Made by a program: the position numbers and the translations under genes. The notes below the pieces were generated by a model, which was given only the letters and a program-made list of their open reading frames with translations, did no database searches and had not been told where the DNA came from. From Stichopus chloronotus (taxonomy: Eukaryota > Echinodermata > Holothuroidea > Aspidochirotida > Stichopodidae): 64,000 nt of DNA. Below, in pieces: positions 26,427-37,053 of this stretch (position 1 is the first letter of the stretch; each line of letters opens with the position of its first letter). The stretch spans positions 24,243,106 through 24,307,105 of the forward strand of contig CM037842.1 of assembly GCA_021234535.1 (NCBI GenBank). The letters are read 5' to 3'.

Positions 26427-28160
26427 CAGCATTCCTTGTAACTGATAACATGTGCTCTGCCATGCAGACTTTAGTCAACAACACAAAAAGCTATGTATGT
26501 CATTACCTGTACATGCAGTGTACCTGAAAAACATGAATTTGTAGCGTGCTACTCACCCTTTTATTTATTACCTGCTGTTATTGAGCTAGAGCACATGATA
26601 ACACAGTTCTATGATCTCACCAATTAATATTGTCAACAAATTACATTCTCGTTTCGATCATAATATTTACTGCACAAAGTTCTGTTTTTCAGTCAGAAAA
26701 GGGTCTAGGCGGAGATGAAAAAATAACTATAGGTTGGACACATGGAGTCAAAAAAGATGACTTTTTATAGACTTTTTCAATGATTGTAGATTTCCAGAAT
26801 ACCTACTAAAGATCAGCCAGTACAAGATAAGATAAGATAAACTTTATTGAACCCCACAGGGGTAACTGAGTGCTCGCAAAAAAAAAATCAAAAACATAAA
26901 GCAGCAAAAACATATAAAACAGACAACATTGCACAAGTACAAATTACAAAGTAAGAAAACAGAAAAATATACACAGAAATAAGACATCAAAACAATAAAA
27001 ATACAAGGCAATAGAAAGAAATAAGACAAAGTGTAAAAAGGGACAAAAAGGTCCCAAAGGCAAGCTTTAAGAATGTTTAAAATTCAAATTGTGAAGTTTA
27101 ATACATTGTGGTATAAATGATGAGGGGTGTCTATTTGTATTAGCCAAAGGCAACCTCATCCTACCACTTCGGGGTATCACTGCCCTAGCAAGGTATGTAT
27201 GTAGAGGGTGTACATCGTTACACACAATATTGTCGAGTTTGTCCCCAAGAAGTTCTTTGTAGGATGTGCCCATGGATGGCTGACTTATTCCAATTACACG
27301 ACCTGCTTGTATTTTCATTGCACCATTACGTTGTTCATCTTCTTTTCTAACATTACCACCCCACGATAGCAAATTATATTGCCAGACCCCACAGATAACA
27401 GATTTGTAAAACATGGCAAGAATTTTGCTTTGAACATTTAACCTGTTCATTGAAAAACCTGATTTTATCTTCAGTAACAGTCATTCTTTAGATTTCAACA
27501 AAAATACTCCATAACATCAAAGGCGGTGTGGGGTATATCTTTTATCAGACCCCGTTGACTGATCTCTGCATCGAAGCAATATTCTGCTCGCACTGCATGA
27601 AAAACCAATTATCCTGAGTATTTGTTTACTGTAGAAATTATGCCAGACGGCTTACAGTAAGTAACTTTCTCCAGTTAGCTCTGTTGCCATGGCATAGACA
27701 TGGCAGATATTCCAGATAGTAGATCTGCTACTGCCACTCAATCACTCAGAGAGGAAGTTGAGTGTACCAGCCTTCAGTGCACTGTGTTTTGTTTCCTACC
27801 TGGGGCAATAAGGTGTAATCAGGCAGATAGGGAACCCGCCAGAAGTTTTAAAAAGTGAATCCAACTTGATGATGTAAATTGTCACATGACGATAAGAGGA
27901 CTCCAACTTTTTATGTAACAGTTGTAAACAATACAACATAGACTGTGAAATTGACACATTTTGAAAGGTAAGTTTTGATCAAATGTTGCATCATTTGCCA
28001 TATAGACAGCTTCCAATTGCTTTTTTTTTTGAAGGGGGGTCGTCCCCTCCTGACCTTTGACCCTCCCTTAAGATGGCTATTTGTAAATTGTGAATAGTCA
28101 CATACGTTCCCTTCACTTTTGGAGATGGATCCAAGCCCATGCCTAAGTATTTGAACTATG
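26427..28160 (+). repeat. Interrupted copy of the 19.7-kb repeat
   Basis: First half at 26427-26530, second half at 27950-28160, in the same order and strand as the intact copy. The 1.4 kb between holds the minus-strand LINE 3' end, pointing to later insertions. Confidence 0.55.
26825..27450 (-). mobile_element. LINE (L2/CR1-like) 3' end with reverse-transcriptase C-terminus
   Basis: The frame 27450-27067 encodes FYKSVICGVWQYNLLSWGGN, then a basic helix and a HPLHTYLARAVIPRSGR segment, the C-terminal end typical of fish and invertebrate L2/CR1-like LINE proteins (FY.S.I.S...Y....WGG). After the stop comes a T-rich 3' UTR, AATAAAG (near 26843-26848) and a terminal GATAA-type short tandem (26825-26841 on plus), the hallmark 3' end of such elements. 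It is 5'-truncated and lies between two halves of an older repeat. Confidence 0.8.
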
Positions 28161-28900
28161 ATTATGAAGTTGGTAAAAGGCTATGGGGTTAGGCCTGTAG
28201 TACAAGCAGTAGCATGGTCCTAATAGATGTCACAACCAGTTTGGTTTTTTTCATTCAAATACACCCCTCCTTCAAATATCTCCCCAACAGATGTCCTGAC
28301 CCCTTAGACTCCAGTTATTGCAAAGCCTGGTCTTAACACGCTTCAAGTAGACCATTGCCACAGTGTTAAAGGAATTCTCCACCATCGCGTCTTATGTCTC
28401 TTAAAAAGATTCAAACATTATTGTAGGCAAGTCATCCTTCTCATTTGCAGGGAATACCTCAAAGAATTTGCAAAATGAATTGCTTAACTAAATATTCGAG
28501 GTACGAGCCTGTTGCTAGAAATCAATCAGTTGTGACGTAGTACCGACAAATCTAGATTGAACATTGCCCTGGATTTTTAGCTCAAGCTGTGGGTTACAGT
28601 ACTGTTCTGGTCTCTTATTTGGTGAAAAAACCTTTGTTTCACCAGGGAGTGACATAGACCTACCTTTGACAGCATTGTTCCGATCTACCTAATTGCTTAA
28701 GGATTAGTTGGTCTGTGAATGATATTGAACTGGTATCGACGAATAAAGGATAGAAATACCTTTGAGCTAATTATACAGCTTACCTTCGCTTGGTTTGGTG
28801 AGTTTTAAATAAGCAGCAATTAAAGTTTATATCCATCACAATAACAGCTGCTCTGGGTTCATGCACTTAGGATGTTAGTATCTTACGGAATGCATCTTAC

Positions 28901-29051
28901 TGAAAGTATATAACTGAAAGTAGACATTCAGAGGGTTTTCATAATCTCTGAACGAAAGAGTCTTTGCATCCAAGACCTTGCCAGAAACAGTGAGAGTGCC
29001 AAAATGGAAAACGGTTTTTGTCGGTTGTACATCACACATTTCAGGCTCATG
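28901..29051 (-). CDS. Gene D exon 2 (candidate)
   Basis: Open frame HEPEMCDVQPTK to YFQLYTF, phase 0 in, phase 1 out (donor at 28900). Length and composition suit an internal coding exon. No domain recognised. Confidence 0.35.
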
Positions 29052-30978
29052 CTGAAGCCCAACATTCAAAGCGTTATTTCACATCTAAAGAAGCTTCCTT
29101 TGGTAAAATAGTTTTGTTTAATTGATAGAACAGTAAAGAATCTCATATTACACGTGAAGTTTTTTGTTGGTGGAGAAATCCTTTAAATGTGCTGCATATC
29201 AGTCATTTGTAAGCAGGGGTGCAACATACATGGCCGCAATCCCACATTGGCTTCGAAGTACTTGCCTGTAACTGCCTGTGAGTTCCAGTTGTAGGTGCTC
29301 TGACTAGTTTAGGCCTCGCTTAGTAAAGTATAAGTTACTGCATACTAGTACGTTACCTAACAGTATAACATTCTTAGTATGGGAAGAGGGATAGCCTACT
29401 GTACTGTACAGTACTTTACAGTAGACAATGAAGCTGACTGACGTTTTCGTACTTTCCAACGACACTATAAGGCCTGTGAAGTATGATATTGGTAAACAGT
29501 ACGAGTTACCGAATCAGCGTTTTCAAAGTATCAAAAACCGTGATCTTTAAAGTATAACCGTAAGGCCTCCTTCGTAATTGTATATATCACAAAGGCACAT
29601 CACATTGATAAAAACGTCGAAAGAAATTCACCTCCAAGTTCAACACTGTGTCTAGTACTACCATACATCTGCCCGCGCCTTTGCTAAACTTTCGCTAACT
29701 CAAGCACTAATTATCTGTGCGCGGTTGCGATTGCCAAAAAAGGGGATTCCCCAATCAAACTGAAGCTATCCCACGATTCATCCCAGGATTCAGACTTATC
29801 CGCGGACTAATCCAAGGATTCAGATTTATCCCAGGATTCATCCTATGGTCGGTTCCCAGGGTTGGGAGAATAGCCTACCACCACCCCTATCCCACCCAGA
29901 ACTTTTTCCCCACATTTGCCCACTTAGTCCCCTGTTATTTCTGTACTTACTTCCAGCCCGTAACAATTTTAGCAAGGGGCTGGGGCATCCTCATTTTTTT
30001 TTAAATATTTTAATTTATTTATTTTTTTAGCATGGCAATGTGAGTCCATAAGTGAGTCGGCAATTCCTCCACCCCCTTGATCCCTTCCGTATGCCATTGT
30101 GTGAACCTGCGTATAAGTGTGAAATTGCAATACGATGGAGGTGACGAAAGAACGTCTGTCAGTGCAGTGGCGTGTGTACTGGATTTCATAGATAGGAAGG
30201 CCGGGGGGGGGGGGGGTGGTCAACTGATTCCCCTGATTGAAATGGATAGCAGTGTCATCTGGCGGGGTCCAGGGGCCAAAGTCCCCGGAAGCTCCAGTAA
30301 TATAAGGTCATAAGAATGCCTTGAATTTGTTTTAGAGGCCTTATTGATCAGATTTCTTTCGTTTCAGATTTTGCGAAATTTGATGTCAATGACGGACTAT
30401 CCTCTATGTGTGATAGGCTGCAGTGCGTCACTTACACTGACAGAACTGTCAGTTTAGCATCACGAGGCCAGTCATTTGGTCAAGAAGGCTGCTTTAGATG
30501 ATAGCGAAAGTTGACAGCACTTGTTTCATGCCATTTTCATAAAATGTGAATATACTAGAGGGACATAGTTCCAGCGTTGATTTATTTTTACCCTGGAATT
30601 TAAAGTGTAACACTGGGAAGCGCGCAAAATGTTTTGGTTATCCTACAGTTGTATATTCGGTACCAATTAAAAGCTTGTATAGGTAAATGATTGTCCTGGC
30701 AGTTGGTCTCCAAGGGTATACTACCTACCCTTCTCTCCTCCAGTCACTATAGACATACCACATGGCCAACACATGAGAGAACAGCAGCAACTAGGCTTTA
30801 CGACATGGGATGAACTTACCTGTAGGCCCACATAAACTATGTGTTCTGTCTCCATGTTATTTGGTGAAGTGGGCAGGGCCCGTGCTGTTAGAAATGTGGG
30901 ATGGAACGACTGAAGAACTTGGAGGGACTCGGGAGTAGCGCGGGGAGAGCGAAAATATCTCTTTGCGGCGGACGTCAT
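28901..30978 (-). CDS. Gene D: possible 5' exons of an unrecognised gene
   Basis: Two exon-like segments fit together. Exon 1 (30978-30820) starts with ATG in a CpG-rich stretch and encodes 53 residues with a basic, Ser/Ala-rich N-terminus, ending CTACAG|GTAAGT at phase 0. Exon 2 (29051-28901) follows acceptor GGGCTTCAG|CAT at phase 0, encodes about 50 residues (HEPEMCDV to YFQLYTF) and ends at TTTCA|GTAAGA, phase 1; a second donor lies at 28886. Codon use and splice sites look real, but I do not recognise the protein. The N-terminus could be a mitochondrial presequence (weak inference). No further exons were found towards gene A, so the model is partial and could be spurious. Confidence 0.4.
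30820..30978 (-). CDS. Gene D exon 1 (candidate first exon)
   Basis: 53 codons from ATG at 30978 to a strong donor at 30819. The surrounding 30.85-31.1 kb is notably GC- and CpG-rich for this window, as expected of a promoter/first exon. A second in-frame ATG at codon 42 (METEHIV) is an alternative start. Confidence 0.4.
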
Positions 30979-31799
30979 CCTGTATCGTATCGACTAAGAC
31001 TGGGGTAGCATCTCCCGACCCCCGCTGGGTGCTGTCCCCACACTTACTGGTCCAACGCCCGTTGAGAGTCTTCAGTCTTTTTCCCTTTCCCCTTAACCTT
31101 AAATCCCATGACTAAAGGATTTTCTCCGGACTGGCTTCGAAGGTGGGGGCCCCCTTGAACCACACTACTGTGACAATGTTTATTTTACATACTTACTACT
31201 TAGTTCCAAGTCTGTACCGTTCCATTCACTTTAATTGTCACTGACCATAACAAAATGATCCCATTCACCTTCCAGTCTGCATAACAGCGAAATAAGGGGA
31301 CATATTCTAGATAAAACCAGTGCATTACCATTTTTCCATACATTGCAGACGTAAGATCCCAGTTTCAAAGTTGGGAACATGCATCTTAGTGGGCTACACC
31401 CGGGTGGTTCTATTTCCGGTCATCTGGCAGGAAGCAAGAGGGACCAGGCATTGCAATGACAATGATAGGTTACTACGTTGTTGTTAATACTATTTCTCTG
31501 CTAAAGTATATAGAGACAATGAAGTGGTTACAAAATGAACCTCTAAAAATTTACCCTGAACAAAACAATTTTCTTTGAGTTTCTGAGACCGGAGCATGCC
31601 GGGGCTTCACCCTCTGGTTCTCAGGCCTTGGTTTCCGATAATTCACTGCACCCCCTCCACCCGTCAAAGTTGGGCAAAAATCTTATGATTTGAAATGATT
31701 TTCAGCAGGGAATGGGTTTTGGCATGAGAACATTGTGCGGACAGGTCTATTTAAGCGATGCACCATCATCGGTTTGAGAAAATGTTGGCTTTGCAAGCT

Positions 31800-32480
31800 C
31801 TCCAGATGACCGGAAAATGCACTTCTCATGTCTTCTAAGCTACGTGTGCCCAGCCTTAATTACGGATCTCATGCCAGCAATTTCTTAACTAATGAGAGAA
31901 AACTTCAATACATGAAAAAAGGATAAATTTAAATAGCTTTCCTGTATTTTATTTCCACCTATTTAAAATCTCTTGCTCTCATACCCCTGCTGCCTTTTAA
32001 CCTTTAAAGCAATCTGAGAAATCTGAGCAAACCATGCCATGCATATAATATCTAAGCGGAGCGCCACCATTAGTTGGCGCTTAGAGTAGAAAAACATTTT
32101 TTGGCTGTACAAATACATTACGTTGCCGGAAATACCATTTTCTGTATTTTTTAAGCTACATGTACCCGGCCTTGAAATCAGGATCTCCTGTCTTCAATTT
32201 TTCAATTACTCTATTAATCAATGGAAAAATTGTAATAATTTGGATTGGTTTTACCTAGATTGTTTTCACTTATTTAATCACATTTGACCGGTTTGTGGGT
32301 CGCGTGTTAACCATTGAAAAAAATAACCCTTCATTTAAGGTCACCGTAGGCTGCAAATCTCGTGTTCGCCTACATCTACTGTCTGGGCGGAGCGTCATTT
32401 TCAATTGACGCGAAGAGAACCTAAATTATTTGGCCAAAAACGCCATCCAGATCTCTGGAAATGGCATTTTCGAAGCTGTT
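31800..32480 (+). repeat. Two tandem copies of a roughly 330-bp unit
   Basis: CTTCTAAGCTACGTGTGCCCAGCC (31835) and TTTTTAAGCTACATGTACCCGGCC (32150) open matching stretches. GCGGAGCG...TTGGCGC and GCGGAGCG...TTGACGC recur at 32056 and 32387, and both units end near AAATACCATTTT/AAATGGCATTTT. Confidence 0.7.
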
Positions 32481-33359
32481 TTTTTTTTCAGTTTATCTTT
32501 ATACCTCATTAACTCCACCTCCTACAAATAAATGTACTTCACGTTTTAAAGTAAATTAATGTTTTAAGGTCAAAATATGACTGGCCGGGAACGTGAACTC
32601 CATTCCCCTTCCCCTAGTGGAGACACCACTGAAATTGTATATGGAAGAACGTAACTTATTCTCGTTTATTACAGAGACGTTGATTAAACAACTCCGTAGT
32701 ATTCGCATTGTCACTTCCAGCCTGATATTGTTCGCTAACTTCATTGTGCAAGGACACGGTTACTTTATCATTTGTTTTATTTTTTAAACAGTTGGTTAAT
32801 ATTTATAGATGTCTGGGCTTTATTAAACAGTCAATTTTATAAGACAGTCAATATTATAAAACAGAAAAACAGTCAATGTTGAGAAACAGAAAAACGATCA
32901 GGCTTTATGAACAGAAAAAAAGACAGTGTTTGTTCTGTTGTGAAAGGTAACCTAAGTTGTTACCACTCTATCACTATAGATTTTATTCATCTCAGAAAAC
33001 TACAGATGATGTGTACGTGATACCTTTTAAACAGACGTACAGTAGGATTTTTTACATTCTAGGCTTTTAACAACATTTTTTTCCTCTTTATATTTATATC
33101 GTGGTCCTAATAGGCCATGATCGTACATAGCTACATGGCCATAAAATTTTATCTTATTTTCAATTTGGCGTCTTACCGCCTGGACGCTCCTCAGTTCCAG
33201 AATTATTGTGTGGGCCGATTCAGTTTGTCAAAAAGGTTTCTTAACCTTCCCAAAGCATGTAGCTGCCTCAATTACATAGGGCTTTGCTTCAGTGATAAAG
33301 CTTGAACAATACCCCGTGCGAAGAGGTGGCTGGCTTGTTCAACTGATACTAGGTGAAAA

Positions 33360-33850
33360 CAGTACGTTGTTGGGTCCCTAGCAGCAGTTTTTTTCTCGAA
33401 TTAGCCATTCCGTGGTTGTTGAGAGCGCTCTTAGACTTTATACAGATTTCAAGTAGAATTTCTGGTATTGAAGTGTGGCTCTATTTGGGCTCGTTTTGGG
33501 GCATCTGTCTGGCCCTTAGCAGTAAAATTTCTTGTCTCGCAGTAGCCAGTCACAAATCAGCGGTATTCATGACTTGCAGTATGAGTTTCATGTGGTACTT
33601 TGGGTGTTGAGTCTAGCTTAGTAATGGTTAAGACAGGCACTCCATTTTGTGGGTATCTGGTGAGTTCTTAGATTAATTACAATGGAAATTCTGTAGTCTG
33701 TAAAGGGCATACTAAAAGCACTGTTTTCAAGCAATATTTCTTATGTTTAATTGAGGACCGATTTGCAGCTCATTTCTAGGGCGTCTGCAATGCCCTTTGC
33801 AGCAGTTTTATATGCCAGTGGCCAATCTAAACGTCGGTGAATCAAGGGAC
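33360..33850 (+). repeat. Degenerate tandem repeat (CCCT-AGCAG-AGTAGCCA type)
   Basis: Three loosely matching blocks near 33370, 33510 and 33790 (CCCTTAGCAG...CAGTAGCCAGTC; CCCTTTGCAGCAG...CAGTGGCCAATC). Weak, old. Confidence 0.35.
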
Positions 33851-34894
33851 AAATTTCCATTTGGTTTTGGGATGTAGTAGCTCAAACCAAGGTTGTCGGT
33901 TTTTATCCCTTTTAATCATGACTTTACGTCAGTGATTTAAATCTAATAAATCGATTTTAATCAAATAGATCGATTCAACCCTTAACTCAAACATTTGATC
34001 AGAGGTGTTTCAGAAGGCCCTCTTCAAAAGGCCTGGTGACCACTCGTAGCAGAGGTATCATGACAGACGTTCATTTCTGCAGCATACCCCTTACGTGGGC
34101 CACTACTCAGATATTGTAAGAAAAGAAAGAAAACTTAATTTCTGAATCTGACTTGTTGTGTTTTCCCAGTCTATTTCGTTTTCCTGAATTAATGTTCTCA
34201 TAATTTAACCATACCATACTTTTGTACAGACTTTTATTTGACATTGCTACTTCTTTATTTTACATCGTTACTACTTGAGTTACCCCCTCCCCCTACTGAA
34301 AATCACCCGTCACCACTCAAAATCACGTCATCACCGTACGTCATGTGTTACTTGGCTGGGCTACTTCACTACGTAGCTAAAGATTCCATTTCTATCTTCA
34401 TTCCATATTGCAAAAAAGGGGCGTGCTGTGGTAAGACCGACCTCATTTGTGCATGATGAGAGGCATACATTTCCAAGGTATAAACAGAGAAGTTGGAAAG
34501 CCATTGGGAAAGCATTGGGTATTAAAGATGGGATATAATTTTCGTAGGGGGTGGTGAAAAAAAAATTGAGAGACGGCCAAATGTGTAAAAACGTATTAAG
34601 CCAACGAAATATGTTAAGGGGACTCGCACTGACTCCCCTTTACTACATCACTCCTTCTGCCCGGGGAATGTTATAAAAGGACGTAAAATATTAAACTAGG
34701 TCAAATATGACCTAGACATAACAAGCCCATCGCAAAAACAAGTCTACGGAAGACTACTAGTTGGAGAGATATTGCTTGAAAGGTTAAGAACACCTGTTAA
34801 CTTAGCTACTATAGCACTTGTGCATATATGATCAAACTGAGGTGTAAAATTTTTTTTTATTTTTATAACGCCATACAAATTAATTTTTTGAAGA

Positions 34895-35035
34895 TTTCAA
34901 CTCATCACATGCATAATGTTTTGAGGAGATGAAGCTTTTGCAGGTGTTTATTGATGAGATTGGATGGTTTAACAATGACTAAAGCTAATTCTTTTGTATG
35001 TCATGTTGGTGTATTCTAAACGCCCCATTTCCCTT
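34895..35035 (+). repeat. Dispersed repeat, copy 2
   Basis: GAGGAGATGAAGCTTTTGCAGGTGTTTATTGATGAGATTGGATGGTTTAACAATGA-type block, in register with the copy at 42.1 kb. Confidence 0.55.
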
Positions 35036-35296
35036 TAATAGCTTATCCGGTGATCTGCAACTGACAATTGCAGCAGTTTTGTTAAAGTTCAGACATTAAG
35101 AGATCACGTATTCGTTTAAAACTCTTTTCGAATTTTATCAAATTCAATTTTACTACTTTCTATCAAGTCATTGCTTGAGAAAAACAAAAGAAAACTTTGT
35201 ATCACCATCATAAGAAATGATGTGTCGTATATTGTTGGCTTTATGCATATCATTGATATGCAAAATGAATAATATAATGGTCCCAGCATAGAACTA

Positions 35297-36197
35297 GGGG
35301 GGGGGGGGGAGGGGATCAGTTGTTTTCAGCGTTTAGGGCTTTGCAACCACATTTCTTAGCTAATTTTACATGTTTATCATTTGTACTGTTATTAAGGTAA
35401 GGCTTTTGTATTTCGACAGCTTAGCATCAGACTTATGGTACAGCTTCTCAACCAGCAAATATATCTTTAGAAACATTGTTAGCAAAATTCTTCATAAAAT
35501 TTAAGTCTTTGTTGATGTCACCTTTCTGGGACATATCTTTTAATTCATTTATTTTTCGATAAAAAGTTAGTCTCTTGTCGCAATCCTCTTTTCGACAGTG
35601 TGTGCATATTTCGATTTTACCATTGTAATATTCGACATCCAACCAATAATAGCCATACAAGAATTTTGTCTCCATTGTTGTTTTGTTTGTCAAGCTAACA
35701 TTGAACTTGATTCCCATATTTTAAGGTTTTACTTTACGAAATGGTAAATACCAATTCTTTGGTTTCGACATGCTGACTCCGATACCTTTATTCGACATAT
35801 CTCTTGTTGTCGTTAATAACGATATGAGGTGTCAGATTTTCCTTCTTTGTATTTCAGTGCATGATACCTTTTTTTCTCTTCAGCAACAATGTATTTATAA
35901 CTAAGTGAAGGCATCGGTGAACTAATTGGGTGGGGTTTACGATGGTCAGTAAGGTTCATCTGTTTCATGTTTGAAGCTATATACTCCTTAGGCTTAACGT
36001 TTTAACAAGTGGGAAAAAAATAGTAATCACAAGTAATTCCGTCGTGATCTTTCATACATATAATGATTTGTAGTGTAAGAGATAGATATTGTTAGGTTCC
36101 TGGTTACCAAGGGTCTACTTTTCTTTTTAAATGTGCAAAATTGACACTATAACTAACATGACACTAACTAACGTTGTAAGTAATCCCCCCCCCCCCC
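35297..36197. repeat. G13 and C13 tracts bounding the short-ORF cluster
   Basis: Plus-strand G13 at 35297-35309 and C13 at 36185-36197, inverted copies of each other about 0.9 kb apart. Similar G or C runs occur elsewhere (about 1502, 19570, 30199, 37609, 51860), so the pairing may be accidental. Confidence 0.6.
35366..35968 (-). other. Cluster of four short overlapping or abutting ORFs
   Basis: In order on the minus strand: 35968-35813 (51 aa, Lys/Tyr-rich), 35798-35721 (25 aa), 35717-35448 (89 aa with a CTHCRKEDC cysteine cluster and a charged C-terminus), and 35476-35366 (36 aa, its ATG inside the previous ORF). Gaps are 14 and 3 nt. Packing like this is normal for small viruses or phages and odd for an animal intergenic region. 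No family recognised; chance in AT-rich DNA remains possible, though the 89-aa frame has coding-like codon use. It could be an endogenised viral or bacterial scrap. Confidence 0.25.
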
Positions 36198-36970
36198 TTT
36201 AAACTTGCCAATCATTTTTTCCCTATAATTTACATCTTTGAAAAATGTCAGTCATCAAACCCTTGAATTGTTTGAGTCTTCAAACGCACTAACACTTTCG
36301 TTTGGATACGTTTTAAATAAGTGTATAATGTCAATAAAGCCTAGGCCTAGTTGATGTAACAAAATTAGCTTTCTCTCTACATTGTAATACGCAATATATG
36401 CATTAACTCTAACTCTCAACTTTGTGAACATTTATCTATATCCTATGGTTTTTTGAAGTAGCAACCTATTTAAACTGAAGTTATTTCCTCTCTTATTGAA
36501 AGTTTGTATTGGAATGGAAGATAAAAAATAGCTTCTTGATACTGCTTCTGTATGATAGTGTGTTGAAAGTCAGATCAAAGAAAGCAAAGTTTACATATTT
36601 ATGACACAATTAAAGTTTCGTTTAGTTTCAACATTTCAAAAAACATGTTGTCTGATAATTTCTTATTCTGATCGTATAGTTATTGCAGAATGACCAAGAG
36701 ACTAACACTAAAGTAGGTTTGAAACAAGTCAAAAAGGTTTCAGTCAACACAGCAATCGTGTTGATTTGAGTAAAGTTTGAAAAAAATTCTTTTTTTTTTC
36801 TTGTGTTCAACCATTAATGGAGTTTAGTAATAAAGATGTTCTTATTATTACATGACATAGACGTAAACGATATTTATTAACATTTTTCCAAAAAATTACT
36901 CAAGCGCTATGCAATTTAAGCAAAATGTTAAATGTTACACACTTTATTTTTGTTTTTTCTTGTTTCTCAG

Positions 36971-37053
36971 GAATCGTAGGAGAACCACCATTAATGATTC
37001 TGTAATTGAAATGAAGGATACTCAGAGAAGAGACTCATGTTCACATCTTTCTA
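36971..37053 (+). CDS. Gene B exon 1: basic juxtamembrane exon
   Basis: Acceptor after a long pyrimidine tract (TTTCTCAG|G), phase 2, encoding NRRRTTINDSVIEMKDTQRR and onward; donor TCTA|GTAAAT, phase 1. The NRRR cluster right at the exon start is what follows a membrane span in RTKs, so the missing upstream exon should encode the transmembrane helix. Confidence 0.55.

Larger units (their letters stand above)
31090..36970. other. Upstream flank of gene B without ectodomain exons
   Basis: Apart from the tandem repeats and short-ORF cluster already listed, no Ig-like, other extracellular-domain or signal-peptide exon was found on the plus strand. A possible 37-nt exon at about 35362-35398 (…TTCTTAG|CTAATTT…ATTAAG|GTAAGG) would join gene B exon 1 in phase and read NFTCLSFVLLL, but is too short to be a full membrane span. 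Confidence 0.4.

Noticed and set aside
29717..30004. 95-codon frame with repeated IPGF/RFI units
   Set aside because: Encoded by a short ATTCATCCCAGGATTCAG-type tandem repeat, with proline-rich continuation; no gene context.
33353..33610. Hydrophobic 85-codon frame considered as the missing gene B transmembrane exon
   Set aside because: It lies in a degenerate tandem repeat and has no donor in the phase gene B exon 1 needs.
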